From Planctomycetota bacterium (GTDB lineage: Bacteria > Planctomycetota > J058 > JAJDCP01), in contig JAJDCP010000156.1 in the NCBI GenBank assembly GCA_029260765.1, forward strand, positions 1 to 35,866: DNA of 35,866 nucleotides, given 5' to 3'. Below the pieces are notes generated by a model. The model saw nothing but the letters and a program-made list of their open reading frames with translations, did no database searches and was not told the origin of the DNA. Both the position numbers and the translations under genes were made by a program. Of this stretch, positions 6,607 through 15,470 are shown piece after piece; position 1 is the stretch's first letter, and each line of letters opens with the position of its first letter.

Positions 6607-9324
6607 TCAGGTGCTGACAGGCAGCTCGACGCATCGGCGGATGCCGACGGGGAGCTTGAGCCACAGCTGGCGAGCACCGTCCTCGTGCGCCAGCTGCGCA
6701 GCGAAGGCCTCGCGCAGCCCATCATTCGGCTCGTGGGCGAACAGGCGGGAGGCTGATTGGGTGGGATGCGAGCTGTCGAGGTAGCTGGCCAGTTTCCACA
6801 GCGTCTGTGCGCCGCTGGCTGCTTGCTTGCGCCCCCAAGCGCGGATGCGGCCGGCGAAGGACTCGCTGCGCAAGGCGGCGAGCACCAGCGGCACCAGGCT
6901 CGCGATCTCGGTGGCGCTCAGGGTCCAGATGGTCACGCGTTGCTTGGGTGTCCCCAGAGTCTTGCCAGCCGGCGGACGCAGGAAGCGCTCGGCGCTGCGT
7001 GCGTCGACCTGCGGGAGCTCGCCGCAGGCCACCAGCAAGTGCAGGTACAGGCCCCCCTTCGCCGTCAGCACGCGGATTTCGCCGGACTCCCCAAGGAACA
7101 CCGGCGCTTCAGCCTCGACCCGGAAGGGCTCGCCGCCCGGGAAGGGACCCGCGAACACGGGCAGCGGGGGGTCGGGCAGGGTGTGGACCACCAGACCCCG
7201 GTCTTCCCGCGTGATGGCCAGATGAGCGCGGCTGAGGCGTCCGAGAAAGCTCAGGTTCAGACAGCCGGGGCGCGCGTCGCCGAACAGCTGTGCGAGGGCC
7301 AGCCAGCGGCGCTGCAGGCGTTCACCGTCCGAAGCGGCGGGGGCCAGCACGTCCAGATGCTCGATACGTCCCACCAAAACGGCGTTGTCGAGGAAGGTGC
7401 GCTCGAGGCCGACCACGCGCCCGTTGCGGATGCTCGGAAACACCATGACCTTGATGGGCGCCAGGCTCTCCCGCTGTAGCAGGTCGGGCATCTGGGTGTG
7501 CAGCGACGCCAGGTCTATGGGCCCACGGATGTTGCTGCACAAGGTCTGGAGCACCCGATGCAGCTCCGAGAAATTCCCCCACCAGACGCGCCGCTCCAGC
7601 ACTCCCAGGGCCTCACCCGAGATCGGACGCCCTCCGAGCAGGCCGAGCACCGCGCTGCGCACCGCCCGGGGATCGCGCTCGCTCAGCGGCGGCACCTGTA
7701 GGGTGACGGCGGTGGCCTTCTGGATCTCGCTGCGCGACAAGGGCCAGCTGGTCAGCCGCTCTTCGGGCGGCTGGCTGCTGGTCAGCAGGGCCGGAGCCCC
7801 ACCGACAGCCTGCGAGAGCGACGGCAGGTGCTCGGGCCCCACCGTCTCTTTGTCGCACTCGATGGCCGCGGCCTCGACGGCGTGGCGGAGCTCGCGCACG
7901 TTGCCTGGCCAGTCCCAGGCCATCAGCAGCTCTCGCGCCTCAGCCCCGAAGCGCTGGGCTGCGATGCCGCGCATGCGCCCCAGCAGGCTCTCGGCCAGCA
8001 GCACGATGTCTTCGCCGCGGTCTTTCAGGGCCGGCAGGCGTAGGGTCGCGTTCAGATTGAAGCGGAACAGGAAGTCCTCGCGGAACTCCCCCAGCCGCAC
8101 CATGCTCTCGAGGTCGGCGTTGGTGGCCGCCACGATGCGCACGTCGACCTGCACCGGACGGTCGGCCCCCAGCGGCAGCACCTCACCGTACTCGAGCACC
8201 CGCAACAGTTTGGCCTGGGCTGAGAGTCCCAGGTTGCCGAGCTCGTCCAGAAACAGCGTGCCCCCGTCGGCGTCGAGCAGGGCGCCTTTGCGGACCTGGG
8301 TGGCCCCGGTGAAGGCACCCTTGACGTGCCCGAACAGCGCCCCCTCGAGCAGGGTCTCGCTGCGCGTGGTCAGGTCGAGGGCGACAAAGCGGCCCACTCG
8401 CCGGCTGATGGTGTGGACCGCGCGCGCCAGTAGCTCTTTGCCGGTGCCGGTCTTCCCCAGGATCAGCAGCGGCAGCCCGCTCGGCCCATAACGGGCCGCT
8501 TTGTGCAGCACCCTGCACAGGGCCGGGCTCGCGCCGACGATCTCATCGAAGGCATCGTGCTGGGGACGGGTGGTCTCGCCGCCGGCCACGGCACGGAATT
8601 CGCTGCCGAGGTCCTCGTCTTCGTGGAGGCGCTCGCGCAGCTTGACCAGCTGACCGGCGTCAAGTTGGGCGATCTCTTCGTAGAGTTGCCAGGCGTTGCC
8701 CGCAGGAGGGGGACCCGTACCTTGCCGGACACAGCTGAGCGGCCGCGTGTCGAGCCGGGCGTGCACCCAGTGGACCAGGCTGCGCTTGCCGCAGCCGGAG
8801 GGCCCCCACAGGTGCACGATGCTGCGCGCCTTGCAGTAGGCAAACAGGGCGCGCCGCAGATGGGCGATGGATGGGTCGACAGCGGCGAGATGGAAGTGAT
8901 CCTCGAGCTGGATGCGTTGTTGCAGGCCCGCCGGAACCGGTACCGCTGGGGCATCCACGGCCAACAGCAGCCGGCAGGCGTGTTGGGAAGCCTTGGCGGC
9001 CAACGTGTCCCGGTCTCCGTGCGGCTGCCAGTCTGCGTCGAAAAAAATCCAGCCACCTGCGGCCTGCTGGAAGGCGCCTTCGAGGCCGTGTGGAGGTGTA
9101 CAATAGCGCGGGTCCACATGCACCAGGGCGCGCCAGGGCTCGTGTTCAGCGATCCATGCGCGGTACAGCCAACGCACGACGAGGCCGCGCGCCAGGCCTC
9201 GAAAGGGGGGCAGGTCGGCGACGCCCGCGTCCCCGAGCGCGCTCTCGAGGTCCGCAAGACACGCCGCTAGCTCGGGGGCCGGTTCCGGCAGAAGCTGGTC
9301 AGGAAACAAAGGCACGTGGGCCAC
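6607..9324 (-). CDS. Sigma-54-dependent AAA+ activator with FHA-like segment
   Basis: About 905 residues from a GTG at 9324; earlier in-frame starts would run into the divergent TPR gene. The central AAA+ domain (about 262-505) has Walker A GKTGTGKE at 290, the sigma-54-contacting GAFTGA loop at 336-341, Walker B GGTLFLDE at 354-361, and WPGNVRELR at 472. An additional P-loop-like GPSGCGKR lies at 174-181 in the N-terminal region, which otherwise I do not recognise. After the AAA+ domain an FHA-like segment (about 638-715) shows VGR and LSRAH, the phosphothreonine-binding landmarks. I see no clear C-terminal DNA-binding helix-turn-helix. It presumably drives the sigma-54 promoter at 6390-6405 in response to a phosphorylated partner; the link is inferred. 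Confidence 0.9.
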   Translation of the reverse strand: MAHVPLFPDQLLPEPAPELAACLADLESALGDAGVADLPPFRGLARGLVVRWLYRAWIAEHEPWRALVHVDPRYCTPPHGLEGAFQQAAGGWIFFDADWQPHGDRDTLAAKASQHACRLLLAVDAPAVPVPAGLQQRIQLEDHFHLAAVDPSIAHLRRALFAYCKARSIVHLWGPSGCGKRSLVHWVHARLDTRPLSCVRQGTGPPPAGNAWQLYEEIAQLDAGQLVKLRERLHEDEDLGSEFRAVAGGETTRPQHDAFDEIVGASPALCRVLHKAARYGPSGLPLLILGKTGTGKELLARAVHTISRRVGRFVALDLTTRSETLLEGALFGHVKGAFTGATQVRKGALLDADGGTLFLDELGNLGLSAQAKLLRVLEYGEVLPLGADRPVQVDVRIVAATNADLESMVRLGEFREDFLFRFNLNATLRLPALKDRGEDIVLLAESLLGRMRGIAAQRFGAEARELLMAWDWPGNVRELRHAVEAAAIECDKETVGPEHLPSLSQAVGGAPALLTSSQPPEERLTSWPLSRSEIQKATAVTLQVPPLSERDPRAVRSAVLGLLGGRPISGEALGVLERRVWWGNFSELHRVLQTLCSNIRGPIDLASLHTQMPDLLQRESLAPIKVMVFPSIRNGRVVGLERTFLDNAVLVGRIEHLDVLAPAASDGERLQRRWLALAQLFGDARPGCLNLSFLGRLSRAHLAITREDRGLVVHTLPDPPLPVFAGPFPGGEPFRVEAEAPVFLGESGEIRVLTAKGGLYLHLLVACGELPQVDARSAERFLRPPAGKTLGTPKQRVTIWTLSATEIASLVPLVLAALRSESFAGRIRAWGRKQAASGAQTLWKLASYLDSSHPTQSASRLFAHEPNDGLREAFAAQLAHEDGARQLWLKLPVGIRRCVELPVST

Positions 9325-9428
9325 TCTTGCTTTGAATGCTTGGTTGGCGTCATCGTGTCCGAGAAGCGCCGGACGTGCAAGCGAATACGACCATCCGCGG
9401 CCCGGTAGCGCACACAAAGGGGATGAAG

Positions 9429-10667
9429 ATGGCTGAACAGGACTCGACGCTACAAGACCAGGTCGCCCTCCACAGCGAGGCAGCCTTCGAGCACGAGCAG
9501 GCCGGCCGCCTGGCCGAGGCCGAGGCAGGCTACCGCACGGCCCTCGATCTCTTGCAACTGGCGGGCGCCGGGGACAGCGACGAGGCCGCATCGCTGCTCA
9601 ACGACCTGGGGGCCCTGTGCCGCCAGCGCCAGCAACCTGCCGAGGCCGAGCGCTGCTTCCGCGCGGCACTCACCATCTTCGAGGCCCAGGGGGACGACGG
9701 GGCCGCCGACACCGGCAATGTGCTGCTGTCGCTCGGAGCCCTGCTCAAGGCCGTCGGGCGCTGCCAGGAGGCGCTGCAGGCCCACGAGCGGGCGGCGGCC
9801 ATATACGCGCAGCTGTGCGCGCGGCTGGATGGCGGGGAAGCGGTCGACGCCGAGGTGGCCCTCGCCATCCGCGCCCTGCATCGTCGCAGCCTGGGCGAGC
9901 TGAGCGGCGTGCTGGTCGAGGCCGGACGCTACGCCGACGCCGAGACGGCCGCCGACGAGGCCCTGGCTCGGGGCCGAGAGCAGCTCCCAGCCGGCGATCT
10001 TGAGCTGGCCGGGCTGTGGAACTCCCAGGGGGTCGCCCGCAAGTACCGCGGCAACTACGATGGTGCCGAGTCCTGCTACTCTGAGGCCCTCGCCATCCTG
10101 ACGGCCTGCCAGGCCACCGATGGCCCCGACGCCGCCTCGGTCTACCACAACCTCGCTGGGCTGGCCCACGCACGCGGGAACTATGCCGAGGGCGAGACCC
10201 CGGCACGCGAGGCCCTCGCCCTGCGCACGGCCCAGCTGGGCGAGGGGCATCCCGAGCTGGCCGTCGACCTGCACGGACTGGCCTCCATCCTCGGCTGGAT
10301 CGGGCACGAGGCCGAGGCGAAGCGGTTGTACCTGCGGGCGATCGCCCTGACCGAGAAGGCCTACGGACCGGTGCACCGCGAGGTCGCCGTCAACCTGAAC
10401 AACCTGGCCGCCCTGGCCGCCCGCCAGGGTGATGACGCCGAGGCCGAGAGCCTGTACCGGCGCGCCCTGGAGGTCAAAGAGCGGCTGTTCGGGCCCGCGC
10501 ATCCGGATGTGGCCTTCGGGCTGTACAACCTGGCGCGTTGCCTGCTCAAGCGTGGCTTGCAGGAGGAAGGCCGGCAGGCGCTGGAGCGCGCGCTGGCGAT
10601 CGCGCAGCAGCAGCTGGAGGTGGGGCATCCGCGGCGGGTGGCGATCGAGGAGGCTCTGCAGGGGTAG
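9429..10667 (+). CDS. TPR-repeat protein (kinesin-light-chain type)
   Basis: 412 residues made of about eight ~42-residue repeats with the pattern ...A.....LA.L...QG...EAE.LYRRALEI.E...G..HP.VA..L.NLA. Clear examples are HREVAVNLNNLAALAARQGD and LFGPAHPDVAFGLYNLAR. The fold is a protein-interaction superhelix; no enzyme domain or signal peptide is seen, so it is probably cytoplasmic. AAAGGGG at 9416-9422 favours the ATG at 9429; the ATG at 9423 is too close. It is transcribed divergently from the sigma-54 activator with about 100 bases between the starts, which suggests shared regulation and a possible scaffold role. Confidence 0.85.
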   Translation: MAEQDSTLQDQVALHSEAAFEHEQAGRLAEAEAGYRTALDLLQLAGAGDSDEAASLLNDLGALCRQRQQPAEAERCFRAALTIFEAQGDDGAADTGNVLLSLGALLKAVGRCQEALQAHERAAAIYAQLCARLDGGEAVDAEVALAIRALHRRSLGELSGVLVEAGRYADAETAADEALARGREQLPAGDLELAGLWNSQGVARKYRGNYDGAESCYSEALAILTACQATDGPDAASVYHNLAGLAHARGNYAEGETPAREALALRTAQLGEGHPELAVDLHGLASILGWIGHEAEAKRLYLRAIALTEKAYGPVHREVAVNLNNLAALAARQGDDAEAESLYRRALEVKERLFGPAHPDVAFGLYNLARCLLKRGLQEEGRQALERALAIAQQQLEVGHPRRVAIEEALQG

Positions 10668-10797
10668 GGGTCAGGACTTGGGTGGGAGCGTTCTTTGGCG
10701 GGGAAGGGGCTGCATTGGGGAGACGGCTTGTCTTTGGGGCTTTCGGGGGCCGAGACATGGTGTGGCACCTCATCTTTTTTAGCAGGAACCCAGGAGC
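10668..10797. other. Spacer between TPR gene and intron 5' end
   Basis: No gene. A short GGTG/CACC hairpin followed by a T-run (CATCTTTTTT, about 10771-10780) lies some 20 bases before the intron start and may be a weak terminator of the TPR gene. Confidence 0.3.
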
Positions 10798-11287
10798 GTG
10801 ACAAGAGCAGCAGCCTGTGAGGCTGCCGCGTAAGCTGATCTCAACCAGCGGGTGCAAGTCCCGTCCCGGTAGTAGTCAAGAGCCGGGTAGCTGGGTAGCT
10901 GGGGGGCGGGAGACCAAGCCTCAGGAGCCTACCGTCGAAAGGCACTTTTGGTGTCGAGCAAGTCTGCGGGCCGAAACATATGGGCCTCGATAGCCTCAAA
11001 CTCCGGAGGCCGAGCCATCTCCTGGGCGGCGAAGGCAGCATCCACATCCGCGGTAAGACCCTGGTCCGCCGGGGCACATTTGGTAGGGGATCGTGGACTC
11101 TGGCGGGGTTTTCGGATCGGCACGTAGACAAAGCTGGGATCGGAACTTGTGAAACCCTCCCTGTCCCTGGGCGAAATCTCAGGAGGAAGGTAGGCCCTAT
11201 AAGCGAAGCACTCGTGAAGTGGGTCGAAGGCAGGAGGGTGGCGGACGGGTCCGTGGTACCTGTGAAACGAGGCGAGGTGGTAAACGC
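10798..11287 (+). mobile_element. Group II intron, 5' portion
   Basis: Starts GTGACAAGAG, close to the GUGYG 5' consensus of group II introns. It is followed by paired segments typical of domain I, such as GCAGCCTGTGAGGCTGC and GGGTGCAAGTCCC with a repeated GGGTAGCT. From 11080 to 11287 it is nearly identical to 1558-1766. It stops where the left copy continues into domain V, so the catalytic 3' end is missing. No reverse transcriptase ORF is present. An antisense open frame through the shared part is not a gene. It is the complementary half of the intron fragment at 1558-1815. Confidence 0.6.
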
Positions 11288-11425
11288 TGAGCTGAGGGGA
11301 GGGAAGGGACCAGACTGTCGTACATTCTTTCTTCGGGCGGTGAGGCAGAAGTGGGCGAGACAACGAGTCCTTCTACTCTGCAAGCGTGACCTCACCCCGC
11401 ATCACGAACCTTCAGGAGGAACCCG
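11288..11425. other. Leader region of the FG-GAP gene
   Basis: No gene is visible. It follows the truncated intron and ends in AGGAGG, six bases before the next start codon. Confidence 0.35.
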
Positions 11426-12532
11426 ATGCCGAGCTTCCCCAGACTCTGGCTGCTGTTGCTGCTGACGGCCGGCCTGTTCGCCCAGGAGTCGGCCCCTCCG
11501 GGGGCGAAGGCTCTGTTTGCCGATCCCGTCGAGCTGACCGCCGGCGACGCGCCCTTCGAAGACCAGCTGTTCCCCACACCGGTCCTGTACGACCTCGATG
11601 GCGACCAGCAGGACGAACTGGTGGTCGGCGATCTGTTCGGCAACCTGTTCGCTTGCGAGCCCTTGGAGGCGGAGGGTCAGGCGCGGCAATGGTCGGCCAG
11701 GTCGGCGTGGTTGGCAGATGGCGAACCGCTGCGGCTGAACAATTGGTGATGCATCGGCATGTGTCCACAGTTTGTGGACTTCAACGCCGATGGTTTTGAC
11801 GACATCATCACAGCTACCTTCGAAGGCACCGCATTCCTCGTCCCGGGCAGCGCCGAAGGCTGGCAGCAGCCCGAGTACGAAGGCCGGCTCTACCTGCAGA
11901 GGAATGAGGGCGAGGCCGGCGCGCCAGCGTTTACCGGTGTCAACGAGCTGCTCATGGCGGGCGACGAGCCCTTCAATGTTCCTGGTGGGCTGACTGCGCC
12001 CCGGCCAGTCGATGGGGACGGCGATGGCCTGGTCGACCTGATCTGCGGGGGTTTCACAGGGGGCGTGTTCCTCTACCGCAATGCCGGCGGGCTTGCAGCG
12101 CCCCGTTTCGAGGCCCCGGTCAGTCTGCTTGGCAGGCGGCGGGGGAGTCCGGTCCCCAGCGGTCCCAGCCGCGGCTGCTATGTCGATCCTGTCGACTATG
12201 ACGGAGACGGCGACCTTGACCTGCTGGTCGGCGGCTATGCAGAGTGGAGTCCACAGGCGAGGGAGCTGACCGAGGCAGAGCAGCAGCGCCTGACCGAGAT
12301 GGACAAGCAGCTGGAAGTCCTCGACAGCGAGCTGAATGCGATCTATCAGACCTTGCAGCAGGAGGCCGAAGGGTTGTCCGACGAAGAGTTGGAGGCCTTC
12401 TACGAGCAGAAATCAGAGCAGCTGGGGCTCGACGCCAAACAGGAGCAGAGCCAGGCGCTGTGGGAAGAGAAGGAAGGGTTGGTGCCCGGCCCCCAGGAAA
12501 AGGCCGGAATCTGGCTGTACACCCGAGAGTAG
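11426..12532 (+). CDS. Secreted FG-GAP/VCBS-repeat protein, candidate selenoprotein
   Basis: The reading frame is continuous for 368 residues except for one in-frame TGA at 11747-11749 (position 108). It has an excellent AGGAGG site and a signal peptide (residues 1-20, LWLLLLLTAGLFAQ). Calcium-binding-like FG-GAP/VCBS repeats follow: DLDGDQQDELVVGD, DFNADGFDDIITA, DGDGDGLVDLICGG and DYDGDGDLDLLVGG. A charged coiled-coil tail covers about 275-340. The TGA falls in NNW-U-CIG. Related proteins, as I recall them, carry a Trp-Cys-Cys pair here, so TGA replaces a Cys codon. A hairpin at 11763-11779 fits the bacterial SECIS pattern. The frame and domain match on both sides of the TGA, and the gene itself ends in TAG. 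A nonsense mutation making it a pseudogene is the alternative. Confidence 0.72.
11763..11779 (+). promoter_or_regulatory. bSECIS-like hairpin after the in-frame TGA (FG-GAP gene)
   Basis: GTCCACA and TGTGGAC form a perfect 7-bp stem with loop GTT. It begins 13 bases after the TGA at 11747-11749, and the first loop base, G, is 20 bases after it. This fits the published bacterial SECIS pattern (hairpin shortly downstream, G at the start of the apical loop, GU in the loop). The bulged U of the E. coli element is absent. Confidence 0.55.
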
Positions 12533-12536
12533 GTCT

Positions 12537-12564
12537 TCACTCGCGCTGCACGACCGGCTCCAGC
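12537..12564 (+). repeat. 28-bp direct repeat, left copy
   Basis: Identical to 15471-15498. The right copy encodes, on the minus strand, the last residues and stop codon of the DsbD-alpha-like protein. The left copy stands alone after the FG-GAP gene. The pair flanks the carbamoyltransferase-radical SAM gene. Confidence 0.85.
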
Positions 12565-12597
12565 CGGAACAATGAGCACCCGCAGCGCTACCTGTTG

Positions 12598-15207
12598 TCA
12601 GCCCCTTTCCTTCAACAGCGCCTCGTAGCGGGCCGAGAGTTCGGCCAGCTCTCGGTCGCGTTCCGTTGGCTCGGTGTCGTGGTCTTCGTCGTGCAACCCC
12701 AGGAACAACTCAACGTCGGGGCACAGCGCGGCTGTCAGCGCGTCGAGCACCGCCCCGCAGGCCGTCGGCGCCAGGCGCGGATGGGTAGGGAAACGGCTCC
12801 TGCCTCGGGCACTCGGGTAGTACGGATGCAGGTTCAGCGCCAAGGGCAGGCCGCGCTCCTGCGCCAGCTCCTGCATCCAGCGCGCCGAGGCGACCGCATC
12901 CGCCACCGGGTCAGCTACACCGGGCAGGCCCAAAACCAGGTTGACGGCCATCCCGAACGAGCCCTTGCAGCTGGCCAGTGCATCGAAGGCCCGGACGACG
13001 GAGCGCTCCGACATGCGCTTGCCGAGCAGCTCGATGCGCACGTGCGGATCCGCGGTCTCCAGACCCAGGATCGGCTGGATCCGCACATCAGGACGTCCGA
13101 GCTGGTCAGCCAATGGCTGCAGAGCCGCGCGGCGGATGAAACCTTCGCGGCTGTCCAGCGACAGCCTGCGCAGGCCGGTCAGACCCCTCGCGAAACGCAG
13201 GATGGCCGCCATGACCTCGGGCGACAGCTCCTTCTTGTTGAGCACCGAGCCCGAATTGTAGACCACCAGATGCGCCAGCTGCGGCAAGGTCCGCTGGTAG
13301 CGGGCCCGGAACCAGGTCAGTCGTGCGAGGTTGGCGCGGTTGTCCAGGGCCTGGCCTTCCCCCGCCCCGATGTCGCAATGCCAGCACTCGTCCTTGACGT
13401 AGTAGGGGCATACCCCCTGCGGGGACTGGTTCCCGAACACCAGGGCCAGACGCGTTCCGGAAGCGTCTCGCACCGGCGCGAAACGCTGGGCAACCGGTGG
13501 AATGGCGCCGGCGGGCGGTCGATCGACGCGCAGATTGCCCAGGTAGAGCACGTCCAGCTGGGTGGCGAAGAAGGTCTCCAGGGCATCTTCGGGCGTCTGG
13601 ACGATCGGCTCGCTGTCGTTGAAAGAAGTATTGAGCACCAGGGGCACGCCAGTGCGTTCGGCGAAGCGCGTGATCAGCTTGTGCAGGGCGGGTTGCAGGG
13701 TCCTGGACACGACCTGTATCCGGCAGGTGCCGTCCAGGTGGACGACGGCAGGAACGCGCGCGCGTTGCTCGTGCCGCACCGGGAACACCAGCAACATCTG
13801 CTGGTAGGCTGAACTGGAACGTTGGACAGGGATCTCGAACCAGGCTTCCAGCGCCTCCTCGAGAATGCAGCAGGCGAAGGGGCGGAACGGCTCGCGGTGC
13901 TTGATCTTGTGGTTGAGAACGCTGCGTGTCTCGAGGGAGCGGGGATCGGCCAGAATGGAGCGTGCCCCGAGCGCGCGCGGGCCGAGCTCCATGCGTCCTC
14001 GAAACCAGCCGACCAGCTGGCCGGCGGCCAGCGCAGCGGCGGCATCTTCGGCCGCGTCCAGCTCCCGCACCGCAGGGTACGGCTCGAGCGCCGCGCGCAG
14101 CTCGGCGGGGCCGTAACTCGGCCCCAGCAGCGGCAGGCGCAGCGGCTGCCAATGCGTCAACTCGCCGCGTTGTGCGGCAAGCAACCAGGCGGCGCCCAGA
14201 GCGGTCCCCGCGTCGTTGGCTGCCGGCTGGATGGTCAAGCTCTCGAATGGCCCCTCGGCCAAAAGCCGACCGTTGGCGACGCAGTTGAGGGCCACTCCGC
14301 CCGCGTACGCCAAGTGCTTGCAGGCGGTCACGGAATGCAGATGCCTTGCCAGGTGCAACAGAACTTGTTCCGTGCGCTCCTGCAACGAGGCTGCGATGTC
14401 GAAGAAGCGCGGGGCGAGCTCGCCTCCGGGCTGGCGGGCCGGGCCCAGCCAGGTCTCGAGGTCAGCGAATCCCGGCCCGCGCAGCCAGATTTCGGGGGCG
14501 AGCAGGAAGATCCCGTCAGGAACCAGCGTGAGCAGCTCCGCAAACCCGGCGCGGAACACCCTCGCATCTCCAAAGGCGGCCATCCCCATGACCTTGGCCG
14601 CGTCGTACTCGCTCAGTCCGCAGAAACGCGCGATGCGTTCCCACAACAGCCCCAGGGAGTGCGGGTAGCGCGCGGTCCCCAGCCGCTGTAGCCGGCCGTC
14701 GTGGCCGTGCCCCCACCAGGTGGTGTCGATTTCGGCGATGCCGTCGATGACCAGGACCGCGGCCTCTCGTTCCGGGCAGGCGTAGTAGGCACTGGCTGCA
14801 TGGCACAGGTGGTGCGGCAGGAAGCGCACGGGCAGGGCGCGACCGGCCTCCCGGGCCACCACTTCTGGAAAACTCTGCAGGGCTTCGACGAAGCGTCTCT
14901 CGCCCGCGGCGCTGCCCCAGCTATCCGAGGCCGCGTCGCGTGCGTCGAGGCCGATGTTCTGGAGCCGACGCGCTGGCACGAAGCTGTAGCCGACCTCGTC
15001 TACGTCGGCAAGGCGCAGTCCGGCGTGCCGCAGCACGACCTCTACCGCCGCGCCCGGCCACAGCGCACCTGCCTGCACCGTCGCCGGTTTGGCGTGCTTG
15101 ACGCGCGAACAGCGCTCTTCCTCACAGGCTGCGACGCAATGTCCGTCGACGACAAGGGCGGCCGCAGATTCGTGATAGGCGGAGTTGATGCCGAGGATCA
15201 CACTCAT
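12598..15207 (-). CDS. Carbamoyltransferase-radical SAM fusion protein
   Basis: 869 residues. Positions 1-565 are a NodU/CmcH-type O-carbamoyltransferase: ILGINSAYHESAAAL at the start, metal-site HHLCH at 132-136, VLVIDG at 151, and GRMELGPRALGARSIL at 404-419. This family transfers carbamoyl from carbamoyl phosphate through carbamoyl-adenylate. From about 585 a second domain carries C600-x7-C608-x2-C611, then NSGSVLNKKELS and SLDSREGFI, then GLETADPHVR. This resembles the radical SAM family that includes Elp3 and archaeosine synthase RaSEA. The cysteine spacing differs from CX3CX2C but suits that subfamily. GAGAGG precedes the ATG. The substrate is unknown. A 28-bp direct repeat flanks the gene, which suggests insertion as a unit. 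Confidence 0.85.
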   Translation of the reverse strand: MSVILGINSAYHESAAALVVDGHCVAACEEERCSRVKHAKPATVQAGALWPGAAVEVVLRHAGLRLADVDEVGYSFVPARRLQNIGLDARDAASDSWGSAAGERRFVEALQSFPEVVAREAGRALPVRFLPHHLCHAASAYYACPEREAAVLVIDGIAEIDTTWWGHGHDGRLQRLGTARYPHSLGLLWERIARFCGLSEYDAAKVMGMAAFGDARVFRAGFAELLTLVPDGIFLLAPEIWLRGPGFADLETWLGPARQPGGELAPRFFDIAASLQERTEQVLLHLARHLHSVTACKHLAYAGGVALNCVANGRLLAEGPFESLTIQPAANDAGTALGAAWLLAAQRGELTHWQPLRLPLLGPSYGPAELRAALEPYPAVRELDAAEDAAAALAAGQLVGWFRGRMELGPRALGARSILADPRSLETRSVLNHKIKHREPFRPFACCILEEALEAWFEIPVQRSSSAYQQMLLVFPVRHEQRARVPAVVHLDGTCRIQVVSRTLQPALHKLITRFAERTGVPLVLNTSFNDSEPIVQTPEDALETFFATQLDVLYLGNLRVDRPPAGAIPPVAQRFAPVRDASGTRLALVFGNQSPQGVCPYYVKDECWHCDIGAGEGQALDNRANLARLTWFRARYQRTLPQLAHLVVYNSGSVLNKKELSPEVMAAILRFARGLTGLRRLSLDSREGFIRRAALQPLADQLGRPDVRIQPILGLETADPHVRIELLGKRMSERSVVRAFDALASCKGSFGMAVNLVLGLPGVADPVADAVASARWMQELAQERGLPLALNLHPYYPSARGRSRFPTHPRLAPTACGAVLDALTAALCPDVELFLGLHDEDHDTEPTERDRELAELSARYEALLKERG

Positions 15208-15470
15208 GACGGCCTCTCAGGAGAAGCTAAGCACTCGCGCCGCCCTACCGGAATTTGTCTGCCGAGGCACTAGCTTCGACTTTGCGTCGGGAAAGTCAAG
15301 CCGCAGTCGAACGGGCTTGGGCTCGCCTCGCTCTGCTGTGCTGGCGGCGGGGAGGGCGGAACGCTGGACTGCACAGGCATCGATGCGCCAGGCTACGGCT
15401 TGAAGCTGGGCCCTCTGGCCGACAATGCAACCCCACCGTTGCATCAGAATCGAGCTGCTCTTGCACTTCC
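15208..15470. other. Upstream region of the carbamoyltransferase gene
   Basis: No gene is visible. GCAACCCCACCGTTGC at about 15428-15443 makes a small inverted repeat. The promoter of the carbamoyltransferase gene should lie here, but I see no convincing match. Confidence 0.3.

Noticed and set aside
11426..12532. Treating TGA as a reassigned sense codon genome-wide
   Set aside because: Several genes here, including the kinase and the thioredoxin-PDZ gene itself, end in TGA, and other genes contain normal Trp (TGG) without in-frame TGA.
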